Below, piece by piece: positions 1 through 6,762 of a stretch of DNA of 9,413 nt (position 1 is its first letter; the number at the start of each line of letters is the position of its first letter). This DNA is from Bacteroidales bacterium (GTDB lineage Bacteria > Bacteroidota > Bacteroidia > Bacteroidales > VadinHA17): NCBI GenBank assembly GCA_003501665.1, contig DNOQ01000292.1:1-9413 (forward strand), read 5' to 3'. The notes beneath the pieces are model-generated. The model was given only the letters and a program-made list of their open reading frames with translations, searched no databases and had not been told where the DNA came from. The position numbers and the translations under genes were made by a program.

Positions 1-166
1 CAGTAATCGTTCCGATGGAGGTTCCTTTTACAACAACATTTGCATCGGCAACCGGTTGTCTACCAGTGTCAATCACCTTTCCGGTTACAGTTCTCTGTGC
101 AAAGATCCCGGAGGTACCTGTTATAAAAAACACAAGTAGCAGGAAAACTTTAAGATTTCTTTTCAT
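1..166 (-). CDS. SusC/RagA-like TonB-dependent outer-membrane receptor, N-terminal fragment
   Basis: Reading leftward from an ATG at 166, 55 codons are visible before the gene leaves the window. Residues 1-24 look like a Sec signal peptide: a basic start (MKRN), a hydrophobic core rich in L, V, F and I, and a likely cleavage after FAQ. Residues 26-55 (beginning TVTGKVID, with NVVVKGTSIGT further on) match the beta-sandwich carboxypeptidase-regulatory-like segment that opens most SusC/RagA receptors. Such receptors import oligosaccharides or other ligands across the outer membrane with TonB energy, usually with a SusD lipoprotein encoded just downstream. The plug and barrel are outside the window, so another protein carrying the same N-terminal domain is possible. 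The gene is divergent from the AraC-type regulator at 556, an arrangement that suggests local regulation. Confidence 0.75.
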   Translation of the reverse strand, partial: MKRNLKVFLLLVFFITGTSGIFAQRTVTGKVIDTGRQPVADANVVVKGTSIGTIT

Positions 167-276
167 AGATGAGGTTTTGTTTAGGTTATTAAATAGTTGA
201 TATTAAATTTTTAATGACTTACCATAAATTTGATTTCTTACGCTTCTTTTTTATTAGTAAAATATATACCTGACAT

Positions 277-308
277 CAAATTAAATTCACGAATGTGTGA
301 AGTGCAAA
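277..308 (-). promoter_or_regulatory. candidate Bacteroidota-type promoter for the SusC-like gene
   Basis: On the minus strand, TTTG (plus-strand 305-308) is followed after 20 nt by TTAATTTG (277-284). The Bacteroidota primary-sigma promoter consensus is TTTG at -33 and TAnnTTTG at -7, with a spacer of about 19-21 nt. The match is therefore complete except for one base in the -7 box (T for A at its second position). Transcription would start near 270, leaving an AT-rich leader of roughly 100 nt before the ATG at 166. This is a pattern match by eye. Such short AT-rich motifs arise by chance, so it is a candidate only. Confidence 0.4.
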
Positions 309-329
309 AAAAAATTTACACTTCACACA
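294..329. promoter_or_regulatory. perfect 11-bp inverted repeat overlapping the candidate promoter
   Basis: The left arm TGTGTGAAGTG (294-304) and right arm CACTTCACACA (319-329) are exact reverse complements, separated by 14 nt that are mostly A followed by TTT. One mismatched pair further in, three more A-T pairs can form. The left arm lies in the spacer of the candidate leftward promoter, directly beside its TTTG element. This position would suit an operator for a dimeric regulator, such as the AraC-type protein encoded next door, though many AraC-family sites are direct repeats. It could instead act as a hairpin in a transcript. The repeat is directly visible; the role is inferred. Confidence 0.5.
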
Positions 330-430
330 AACTAATCACCCTAATTAACCCAAACACCCTAACCAAACTGACTATGCAAATTTTATGTACCCATTTATAA
401 TGAATAAAAGCTAATTATGTATTTAAATGT

Positions 431-471
431 TGTAATCCTGTAATTACATGATGTAACTTTAACCAAAGTTA
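431..471. promoter_or_regulatory. cluster of small palindromes upstream of the AraC-type gene
   Basis: TGTAAT (431-436) is followed by the perfect 10-bp palindrome TGTAATTACA (439-448), then ATGTAAC (451-457). Overlapping the last element is an inverted repeat with 7-bp arms, TAACTTT (454-460) and AAAGTTA (465-471), with a 4-nt loop. The recurring TGTAA core suggests possible protein-binding sites about 85-125 bp ahead of the regulator start. In such AT-rich DNA short palindromes are expected by chance, so functional confidence is low. Confidence 0.25.
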
Positions 472-528
472 ATTAAATAAGAGGTTAAAATAATGGACAA
501 AATATTTATATTTATGTACTTTTATATT

Positions 529-544
529 ATTATATTAATATAAT
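529..544. repeat. 16-bp perfect AT-only palindrome just upstream of the AraC-type gene
   Basis: ATTATATTAATATAAT is identical to its reverse complement and ends 11 nt before the ATG at 556. It could be an autoregulatory site or a small hairpin in the leader of the regulator mRNA. It is made only of A and T in an AT-rich background, so chance is a realistic explanation. Confidence 0.25.
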
Positions 545-555
545 CAGCTTTTGTA

Positions 556-1434
556 ATGTTCAAAAAAGAAGGATTTAAAGGCCAGAGAGCCATTGTATTA
601 CCAAAATTAATACAAGATGAATTACAAACCTGGTCACTGACCAAATTATTATTTATCACTGATATCGGATTCTATCCGAATGCGCAGTATCATTACCGTG
701 AACGGTCATCAGGCTCTGAGCAAAATATACTTATTTATTGCATCGACGGAGTAGGTTGGGTCGAAGTAAAAAATAAACGTAAAAAAGTTCAGAAAGACCA
801 GTTTTTCATAATCCCTGCCCACATACCTCATAAATACGGTGCTGACAATTCAGTACCATGGACAATTCACTGGCTACATTTTACCGGGACTAGCGCTGAA
901 AATTTATTGCAGAAGGATTTCTCGGTAATCAATATTGAGCCTGATGGAAATACAGAAAATGACCGGAGAGTAAAGCTCTTTGAAGAAATTTATAGCAACC
1001 TGTCAATGGGGTTCAGCAAAGAGAACCTTGAATATTCTTCGCTATCCCTCTGGTACCTGTTGGGTACATTCAATTATATGCAACAGTTCAAAAGACTAAC
1101 ACCAATTACACAAACTGATTTTATCGAAAAAAGTATACTATATATGCATCAGCATATTGACAAAAAGATTACTCTTTCCGATCTTGCTGACCATTGTGGA
1201 CTCTCAGTATCTCACTATTCCCTGTTATTTAAAAAAAGAACTTCCAGAACACCCATTCAATATTTTAACAAACTTAAGATCCAGAAAGCATGTCAGATGT
1301 TAGACCTAACTGATATGCATATAAAAGAAATTTCCATTCGGCTGGACTTCGAAGACCAATTTTACTTTTCACGTGTTTTCAGAAAAGAAATGGGTCTGCC
1401 TCCAATTGAGTACCGTGTAAAGAAGAAAGGTTAA
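556..1434 (+). CDS. AraC-family transcriptional regulator with cupin-like sensor domain
   Basis: A 292-residue cytoplasmic DNA-binding protein of normal length for a classical AraC-family activator. The N-terminal half, roughly residues 35-120, is a cupin-like ligand-binding domain: it contains YHYRER, LIYCIDGVGW and the FIIPAHIPHKYGA segment typical of AraC sensor domains. The C-terminal part, about 188-290, carries the two helix-turn-helix motifs: the first around 206-228 (LSDLADHCGLSVSHYSLLFK), the second around 256-280 (IKEISIRLDF followed by FSRVFRKEMG). An in-frame TAA at 541-543 means the ATG at 556 is the first possible start. No Shine-Dalgarno sequence is seen, as usual in Bacteroidota. 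The gene is divergent from the SusC-like receptor, so control of that uptake locus is a natural inference; control of the catabolic operon to the right is also possible. Its coding DNA is visibly more AT-rich than the minus-strand operon. The effector is unknown. Confidence 0.93.
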   Translation: MFKKEGFKGQRAIVLPKLIQDELQTWSLTKLLFITDIGFYPNAQYHYRERSSGSEQNILIYCIDGVGWVEVKNKRKKVQKDQFFIIPAHIPHKYGADNSVPWTIHWLHFTGTSAENLLQKDFSVINIEPDGNTENDRRVKLFEEIYSNLSMGFSKENLEYSSLSLWYLLGTFNYMQQFKRLTPITQTDFIEKSILYMHQHIDKKITLSDLADHCGLSVSHYSLLFKKRTSRTPIQYFNKLKIQKACQMLDLTDMHIKEISIRLDFEDQFYFSRVFRKEMGLPPIEYRVKKKG

Positions 1435-1652
1435 GTTACCATTTTCTGGTGTATTATAACACCCATATGATTTAAATCAGGAGATAATACCGATTGAGGA
1501 TATTTCACGGCATTGGATAAATCACCCAACCCCAAATAGCCAAAGCCAATAAGAAAATTACATTTGATAAGATTGGGGGATCCAGGCATAAAATGATTTA
1601 TTTGTACATTTAATACTCTATTGAAGCAAACTCGTTAATAAAAGATTATTTA
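1435..1652. other. non-coding gap between the regulator and the lipoate-ligase-like gene
   Basis: About 220 bases without a plausible gene. A short hairpin, GGTGT (1448-1452) and ACACC (1459-1463) with a 6-nt loop, follows the regulator stop by 13 nt, but no T-run follows it, so it is at best a weak terminator. A CCCCAA / TTGGGG pair is separated by roughly 40 nt and is probably coincidental. The promoter of the downstream gene should lie here, but I found no pair matching the Bacteroidota consensus with proper spacing. Confidence 0.5.
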
Positions 1653-2270
1653 ATGACTGTACATGTCATCCCATATAATGTTCAGGATGCATTTCTGTTC
1701 GACGGCACTGGTGATGGATGCCTTATATGGCAGCCTGACAGATGTTATATCGTGCTTGGCCAGTCAAACTCTGCAGAGGGCTCTATTTTCAAATATAATG
1801 TGATCAAAGACGGCATACCGGTCACCAAAAGACCTACAGGCGGAGAGGCAGTAGTACTCACTCCTTCAATGGTTGTTATCACTGTGGCAAAGGTGTTTTC
1901 CAAAATGATACTATTTAAGGCGTTCTTTGGTGAGGTCAATGAAATTATCATAGAAAGCCTGAAGGAAGCTGGCATTACCGGTCTGGGTTCAAAAGGCATT
2001 TCAGATATAACCATCGGTAACAGGAAGATACTCGGATCATCGATGAAGTGCCACAGTAACAGGCTTGTCTATCATGCGGTACTCAATGTCAGTGAAGATC
2101 CTTCCCTGTTTGAAAAATATTTGCGTCATCCGCGCCGGGAGCCTGATTACCGCGATAAAAGAAGCCACAATGAGTTTGTGACCTCCTTAAAGATGGAAGG
2201 TTATAATATTACGGCTGAGGAACTTATGAGCGCGATCAGCAAGAAAATAAATAAATATATGATGGGATAA
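1653..2270 (+). CDS. lipoate-protein ligase-like protein (BPL/LplA catalytic fold), short form
   Basis: A 205-residue protein with recognisable landmarks of the biotin/lipoate ligase family: LIWQPDRCYIVLGQSN (24-39), the substrate-loop motif RPTGGEAVVL (60-69), SDITIGNRKILGSS (117-130) with K125 at the position of the lysine that contacts lipoyl-AMP in LplA, and YHAVLNVSED (140-149). LplA enzymes activate lipoate with ATP and attach it to a lysine on lipoyl domains such as 2-oxoacid dehydrogenase E2. Compared with E. coli LplA (about 337 residues) it lacks the C-terminal accessory domain and part of the usual N-terminal helix. The loop differs from the usual RRxxGGGxVxHD: a Glu follows GG and no HD pair is present. 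The ATG at 1653 is the only standard start; the frame is open upstream only to a TAA at 1611. It converges on the operon encoding E1 and E3, which supports a lipoylation role, but octanoyl transfer or another acyl ligase activity cannot be excluded. Confidence 0.8.
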   Translation: MTVHVIPYNVQDAFLFDGTGDGCLIWQPDRCYIVLGQSNSAEGSIFKYNVIKDGIPVTKRPTGGEAVVLTPSMVVITVAKVFSKMILFKAFFGEVNEIIIESLKEAGITGLGSKGISDITIGNRKILGSSMKCHSNRLVYHAVLNVSEDPSLFEKYLRHPRREPDYRDKRSHNEFVTSLKMEGYNITAEELMSAISKKINKYMMG

Positions 2271-3548
2271 TCAATCACTCAATCCAAAATGATTAATTAA
2301 GTATTTCTCCGCCTCCACACACCATATGCCTTTATTCGCATTTACTATCGTGGCAAGTTTTGCAAACAGAGGATATGCTTTTCCCAGCTTTACAAAATCA
2401 GCCAGAGGCGTCAGTGGCATGTCTATATGCGTGTATATCAATTTTTTTCCACCAGGAATATGAGGCAGACTGAGTGTGGTCTCAGCCACCGCATTAAGAC
2501 CCCCGATATGTGTTACAAGTCCTGCCGGATCAAGACCTTTGCTCATTATATCAAGGGCTTCCACCATATCATCATTAGTTCCGCCTGATGTTGCCACAAC
2601 GTGGGTATATTCATAGTGCACATTGTAAAAATTAATCCTGGCAACCAGGTTCGGATCTGAAGGCCCTGCAAAGAAGTTCAGGCATCCGTCGAAAGCAAGG
2701 AGAGCATCACCCTGTTCTATCACGGGCGCGATTGGAGCCAGGACAAACACATCATTGTAACCCGATCCTCCTGTCAGTCCCCTTAAAGTTTTCGCCGGAT
2801 CTGCTGTTCCAGCTGTATTAACATATACCAGTTCGATCCCTTTCGATCTGGCTTGCTCTGAAGGGAATATCTCAGCCGCCCTGTCAAGACGTGCCTGATC
2901 AATGTCGGTGACAACACACAGAGATGGTCTGCGATCTTCGCGGCTGATGACATAGTTGATCATTGTCAGACCCATCGGGCCTGCTCCTGCCAGAATGGCC
3001 ATTTTCCCGCCCTGAACAATACCCATATCGTGAACATATGACCCAGGTGTTGTATGGTAGCTAGCGTTCATGGCTCCGATCACGCAGCTAAGCGGTTCAG
3101 CTAATGATGCAGGGTAATAGCCTGGCCCTTCATAAACAAGCAGGCAATCCTGCACCAGGACATCCTTCGGTATGATTACATATGTTGCGTCACCCCCTAT
3201 GTATTTATAAGAATATCCGGGAGCGCTCATAACGCCTACAGGGCCGTCTTTGTAATATATTGCCGGCTGGATCGAGTACTTCTGCCCGGGTTTGAATTTG
3301 TGCCGCCAGTTAGCTCCCACCTCAACAATCTCGCCGGCAAACTCATGTCCTATGATAACCGGGTTTTCGGCCACATCTGATGGTATTCTTTTATGATCTG
3401 TTCCCTGGCTGGCAGCTTTATAGCTCGACAGGCAAATGCTGTCAGTTACCACCTTAGCAAGAATCTCATCACTTGTTATTGGCGGCAATTCAAACTCTTC
3501 AAGCCGAAGATCTTTTTTACCATATAATCTAACTGCTCTGGTTTTCAT
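2271..3548 (-). CDS. zinc-type medium-chain alcohol dehydrogenase resembling L-sorbose-1-phosphate reductase (SorE)
   Basis: A 425-residue member of the medium-chain dehydrogenase/reductase superfamily. The GroES-like catalytic domain contains probable catalytic-zinc ligands C39 (in DSICLSSYK), H68-E69 (in IIGHEF) and E151 (in AEPLSC). The Rossmann domain shows AGAGPMG (187-193) and D215 at the end of the second strand, which suggests NAD(H) rather than NADP(H). The four-cysteine structural-zinc loop of classical alcohol dehydrogenases is absent. From memory of the family, several stretches (the LRLYGKKDLRLE-like start, the CLSS segment, the CLNFFAGP region at 289-296 and the GIWCVEAEKYL ending) closely resemble SorE of Klebsiella, which reduces L-sorbose 1-phosphate to D-glucitol 6-phosphate; no alignment was run. 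It is the last gene of the operon, 14 nt after the aldolase/SDR gene, and its stop codon abuts the stop of the convergent ligase-like gene. Substrate in this organism is inferred, not shown. Confidence 0.88.
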   Translation of the reverse strand: MKTRAVRLYGKKDLRLEEFELPPITSDEILAKVVTDSICLSSYKAASQGTDHKRIPSDVAENPVIIGHEFAGEIVEVGANWRHKFKPGQKYSIQPAIYYKDGPVGVMSAPGYSYKYIGGDATYVIIPKDVLVQDCLLVYEGPGYYPASLAEPLSCVIGAMNASYHTTPGSYVHDMGIVQGGKMAILAGAGPMGLTMINYVISREDRRPSLCVVTDIDQARLDRAAEIFPSEQARSKGIELVYVNTAGTADPAKTLRGLTGGSGYNDVFVLAPIAPVIEQGDALLAFDGCLNFFAGPSDPNLVARINFYNVHYEYTHVVATSGGTNDDMVEALDIMSKGLDPAGLVTHIGGLNAVAETTLSLPHIPGGKKLIYTHIDMPLTPLADFVKLGKAYPLFAKLATIVNANKGIWCVEAEKYLINHFGLSD

Positions 3549-3562
3549 TTCTTAACTAATGA

Positions 3563-5530
3563 CTAATTTATCATTGTCTGACCTCCGGTAACAGGTATTG
3601 CCTGCCCTGTCTCATTCTCCTGGTCAATGGCATAAAAGATTGCCTTGGCCACGTCGGCAGGTGAGCATCCTTTTCCCAGGGGTACCCGTGCCAGGTAGTA
3701 AGCCTTAACATCTTCAACTGTTTTGGCGCCAGGCACTTTCCCGGTATTAAGATATTGAACAAATAATCCTTTTACCGGATCACTCCACAACGGTCCTTCG
3801 TAGTAATTACCCGGACAGATTGAGTTCACCTTGATACGGTAAGGCGCCAGCTCAAGTGCAAATGACTGGGTAAGTCCTATCCCTCCGAATTTCCCGCCTG
3901 CGTATGCGAAGTTCTTTTTGCTTCCTGCCAGCCCTGATTTTGAGTTGATCTGAATAATATCAGCATACAGTTTTTCATTGAACTCATTCTGGAGCTTCAT
4001 CACCGGAACGGCCGCCTTAGTACAATAAAAATATGCGTTATAATTGACTTTCGTTACCTGATCGAAGCTTTCTGGTGTCATTTCTTCAAGACTGCCGGCA
4101 CGCAGTATCCCCGCATTACTTATAAAAACATCAAGTCCGCCAAACTCACATACCGTCTGGTAAATGAGTTTCTTCAGCGATGTTATATCTGAGACATCGG
4201 TCTTTATAAAAACTGCACCGCTGCCGTTGCTGACCTGTGCAACAGAGGCTGTTGTTTCTACCCCGGCTTTATCATTCATATCTGCCACCACGATGTTGGC
4301 ACCGTTTTCCTTCATGATGCGGGCTATGCCTTCTCCAAAACCCATAGCTGCTCCGGTTACAATAACGATCTTATTTTTAACCCTGCCGCTTGCCTCTTTC
4401 ATCAGCACCTTCCTCCAGTAGTTTTCCACTTCCCAGGTATCAATGGTCTTGATGCTCCTCTGGTCCATAAAATGCTGACCACCAAAAGACCCGGCCAGCC
4501 ATGAGATTTTAAGCTGACTTTCAAGAACATCATGTATGATCTCTGCCTGTGCTGCATTGTCGCCGATAGCCACGGCTCCCATTCCTTTGATCACAACCAC
4601 TCTGGGCTGATGACCATTTCCGGCAACAAACTTTTTATATTCCTTAATAAACTGGCCAATTGTTTCCCTGGCAGAACCCACCCTATCAAGATAAATATAC
4701 TTCGATTTGCAATAGACTATGATGTCAGGAGTAAAAGGCTTGCTGATCTTCCTGAAGTTTTCAGCGCTGGAAGAGAAGTAACTTATTAAGGCGCTGTTTT
4801 TCACTTTAAGCGTTTTCAGCTCGTCGGAGGAAACAATGGAACGGATTGCAGGAACTACTTCTGTAATGTTATAGTCAATCGCCCTTGCCCCCTCCGGAAC
4901 CGGAGATTTGAGGGCTTTTTTGATATTCATGATGATCGTGTTGTAAGTGCTGATAATTTCCTTTGTGGTATCTGCACTGACGAAAATTCCATGGTTCTGG
5001 AGAACGATCACTTTCGGGTCATATCCTTTTGATTTTCGCATGGCCGTCAGCCTTGTCTCTATCTCCCTGAAGAGGACATAACCGGGATCTGTATAAGGGA
5101 TATATAATGCATCTGCCCCAAACATAGGTTCAACAAACTTTTTCACATCGTTGCCGCATAACACACCGTTGACAGCGTTCGGGTGGAGATGCACAACAAA
5201 TTTGTAGCTAATGAGGTTGTGAAGTGATGTCTCGACGCTGGGGCGCTTATCCTTTGTTAATAAAGCTTCATCGATATCGCTCTTGACCTGACACTCACGT
5301 TCAACGGGATTTTTACTGTATACTTTACCGGATATCGCTGCCAGCTTTTGGCGATCAAGCACTGCAAATCCCTCCTCAGAAATTGTTGCCAGGGCATATC
5401 CGCTTGCCTTCACCCAGAGTTTTTCCTTACTCTTCATGGAGGTATTGCCCCCTCCGGCAACCACATTTTGTTTATTTTCTCCGTAGAACCTTGAAATACT
5501 GATCAATTCCTGTAAGTCTTTCATTACCAT
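3563..5530 (-). CDS. bifunctional class II aldolase / short-chain dehydrogenase fusion
   Basis: A 655-residue two-enzyme fusion. Residues 1-215 form a class II aldolase/adducin domain: GGGNTSMK (26-33), WVKASG (39-44), probable catalytic E100 in the SVETSLHN segment, and zinc ligands H114 and H116 (VVHLHPNA) and H180 (QNHGIF). A linker domain (about 230-375) ends in a VENYW motif known from rhamnulose-1-phosphate aldolase/dehydrogenase fusions. Residues 385-655 are a short-chain dehydrogenase: TGAAMGFGEG (392-401) for NAD(P), NAG (472-474), and catalytic S530, Y543 and K547 (YxxxK). The SDR part around INSKSG and FGGIGLTQS and the ending VTGGQTM recall sorbitol-6-phosphate dehydrogenase (SrlD), judged from memory. 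The aldolase may cleave a ketose 1-phosphate to dihydroxyacetone phosphate and an aldehyde, while the SDR acts on a polyol phosphate or aldehyde. It overlaps the PHP gene by one base (TGATG). A second ATG two codons in (5524) is an alternative start. Confidence 0.9.
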   Translation of the reverse strand: MVMKDLQELISISRFYGENKQNVVAGGGNTSMKSKEKLWVKASGYALATISEEGFAVLDRQKLAAISGKVYSKNPVERECQVKSDIDEALLTKDKRPSVETSLHNLISYKFVVHLHPNAVNGVLCGNDVKKFVEPMFGADALYIPYTDPGYVLFREIETRLTAMRKSKGYDPKVIVLQNHGIFVSADTTKEIISTYNTIIMNIKKALKSPVPEGARAIDYNITEVVPAIRSIVSSDELKTLKVKNSALISYFSSSAENFRKISKPFTPDIIVYCKSKYIYLDRVGSARETIGQFIKEYKKFVAGNGHQPRVVVIKGMGAVAIGDNAAQAEIIHDVLESQLKISWLAGSFGGQHFMDQRSIKTIDTWEVENYWRKVLMKEASGRVKNKIVIVTGAAMGFGEGIARIMKENGANIVVADMNDKAGVETTASVAQVSNGSGAVFIKTDVSDITSLKKLIYQTVCEFGGLDVFISNAGILRAGSLEEMTPESFDQVTKVNYNAYFYCTKAAVPVMKLQNEFNEKLYADIIQINSKSGLAGSKKNFAYAGGKFGGIGLTQSFALELAPYRIKVNSICPGNYYEGPLWSDPVKGLFVQYLNTGKVPGAKTVEDVKAYYLARVPLGKGCSPADVAKAIFYAIDQENETGQAIPVTGGQTMIN

Positions 5531-6759
5531 CAGTTTTTTGTTACACTGTTTATCAGGGCATGTCCCAGCCTGATGTACTCATCACGGTCATCCCTGCATG
5601 GCATACCTTTCATATTTATATATCCCTGCTCATCCGTTGCAACCAGGTACTGGTGCGCAGCCACAATGCATGCTCCCTTATAACCAATTTCTCTGAGACG
5701 CGATGAAAGTTCAGCACCCTTCGAGGCAAGCACGGTTATCGGCTCCATCTGCGGAGTATTATGCTCTGTCCCGAAAGTGACTATCAGCCCTTTTTCCCAG
5801 CAATAACCGGCATACTTTTCAAGAACGTCGATTGTATTACGTGTAGGTATGAATTCAACTGAACAGATGCCGCGGCTCTTAAGTGCCTCAACTGCTTTTG
5901 CCAGGTCTTCTTCAAAATCAGTGAATTTCCCATGGGCATCATCAGCAAGGAAAGGATAAGTAGGGATACCACCGGCATCGATGATTATTTGGCACACATC
6001 ATCAAGTTCAAGAAATGATTCAGCACTTTCCGGCACAAAGGCCGGACCGCCGGCTTTGAGAAGATCACCCCTGATCTCGTTCTCCACACCTGCTGGATTG
6101 ATAAGATTGGTCTTCAGGGATTTCCCTCTGAATATCTTCTCATAGAATGCTGCCTGATCCGCTTCGTCCTTGAAAAATTCTGCAATCTTCAGCCTTAAGG
6201 CTTTGGCGAGGTGACGCTCCCTGATATTTCCCAGAGTCAGCGTATCCAGCACGTCTTTGAAGCCGATCTGAAAAGGAGCATCAGAGCTACTAAGAAACTC
6301 GTTCAGCTTAGCACATATTTTCTCTGCATGCCTGTTTGATTCTGTCTTAATCGTATTAAACTTATCAAGTGAGTTGCCCTTAATGATCTGAGGAAATGCA
6401 AGGCCTTTGCCGCTCAGATAGGTACGACCGGGATTGGTGGGATCATTGACGCGAATCCCCCTGGCCTGATCCTCCTTATTAAGGGCAATGAATTCAATAT
6501 TGAAAAGAGGGAAAAGATGTCTTCTAAGGCACTCCTCAGCCCATACAGTATACCCATCAGTGGTATTGAAATCATTTATTCCGACAACACTCACCTTTTC
6601 TGCAACTGCCATATCAAGTGCCTGCTTTACACTATCAAAAGCACTGAAAGAATAAGGGGTGTGCATGTGAGCATTCACCAAGAGGAAATCATTCTCCAGC
6701 GGAAAGGAAGCCTGACTAATAAGCCGGTCTCTGCCGGGCATATTTTTATAAATATTCAT
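5530..6759 (-). CDS. PHP-domain protein, putative phosphoesterase
   Basis: A 409-residue soluble protein whose metal-site motifs place it in the polymerase and histidinol phosphatase (PHP) superfamily. H31 and H33 form the HxH of motif I (VNAHMHTPYS), D63 lies in motif II (VGINDFNTTDG), E89 fits the conserved Glu (NIEFIA), H183 sits in RERHLAKAL, and GTEHNTP (330-336) resembles the late motif. Motif II usually reads DH, but here the residue after D63 is F64, so one metal ligand may be missing or replaced. PHP proteins hydrolyse phosphate esters or phosphodiesters with two or three metal ions. In this operon a small-molecule sugar phosphate is the likeliest substrate type, but nothing in the sequence identifies it. 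The ATG lies 3 nt after the E1 stop, and an AGGAG (minus strand, 6772-6768) sits 8 nt upstream of it, unusual for this phylum and probably part of the E1 coding sequence by chance. Translational coupling to both neighbours is likely. Confidence 0.82.
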   Translation of the reverse strand: MNIYKNMPGRDRLISQASFPLENDFLLVNAHMHTPYSFSAFDSVKQALDMAVAEKVSVVGINDFNTTDGYTVWAEECLRRHLFPLFNIEFIALNKEDQARGIRVNDPTNPGRTYLSGKGLAFPQIIKGNSLDKFNTIKTESNRHAEKICAKLNEFLSSSDAPFQIGFKDVLDTLTLGNIRERHLAKALRLKIAEFFKDEADQAAFYEKIFRGKSLKTNLINPAGVENEIRGDLLKAGGPAFVPESAESFLELDDVCQIIIDAGGIPTYPFLADDAHGKFTDFEEDLAKAVEALKSRGICSVEFIPTRNTIDVLEKYAGYCWEKGLIVTFGTEHNTPQMEPITVLASKGAELSSRLREIGYKGACIVAAHQYLVATDEQGYINMKGMPCRDDRDEYIRLGHALINSVTKN

Positions 6760-6762
6760 GGC

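Larger units (their letters stand above)
167..555. other. AT-rich divergent intergenic control region
   Basis: This stretch of about 390 bases separates the leftward SusC-like gene from the rightward AraC-type gene and has no convincing ORF. It is much richer in A and T than the genes around it and contains several inverted repeats and a candidate leftward promoter, listed separately. I found no convincing TTTG / TAnnTTTG pair for the rightward gene and no tRNA-like or riboswitch-like fold by eye. Confidence 0.7.

Noticed and set aside
15..200. Small rightward open frame over the left edge
   Set aside because: It is antisense to the SusC-like N-terminus, which has a clear signal peptide and domain match; the rightward translation resembles nothing.
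1448..1463. Hairpin after the AraC-type gene as an intrinsic terminator
   Set aside because: The stem is only 5 bp and no T-run follows, so terminator function cannot be supported.
1745..2014. Leftward 89-codon open frame inside the ligase-like gene
   Set aside because: It lies wholly antisense to a gene with recognisable ligase motifs and has no family features of its own.
3563..5530. Plain annotation as rhamnulose-1-phosphate aldolase/lactaldehyde dehydrogenase
   Set aside because: The architecture fits, but the SDR half looks closer to sorbitol-6-phosphate dehydrogenase and no rhamnose isomerase or kinase gene is in view, so a neutral name was kept.
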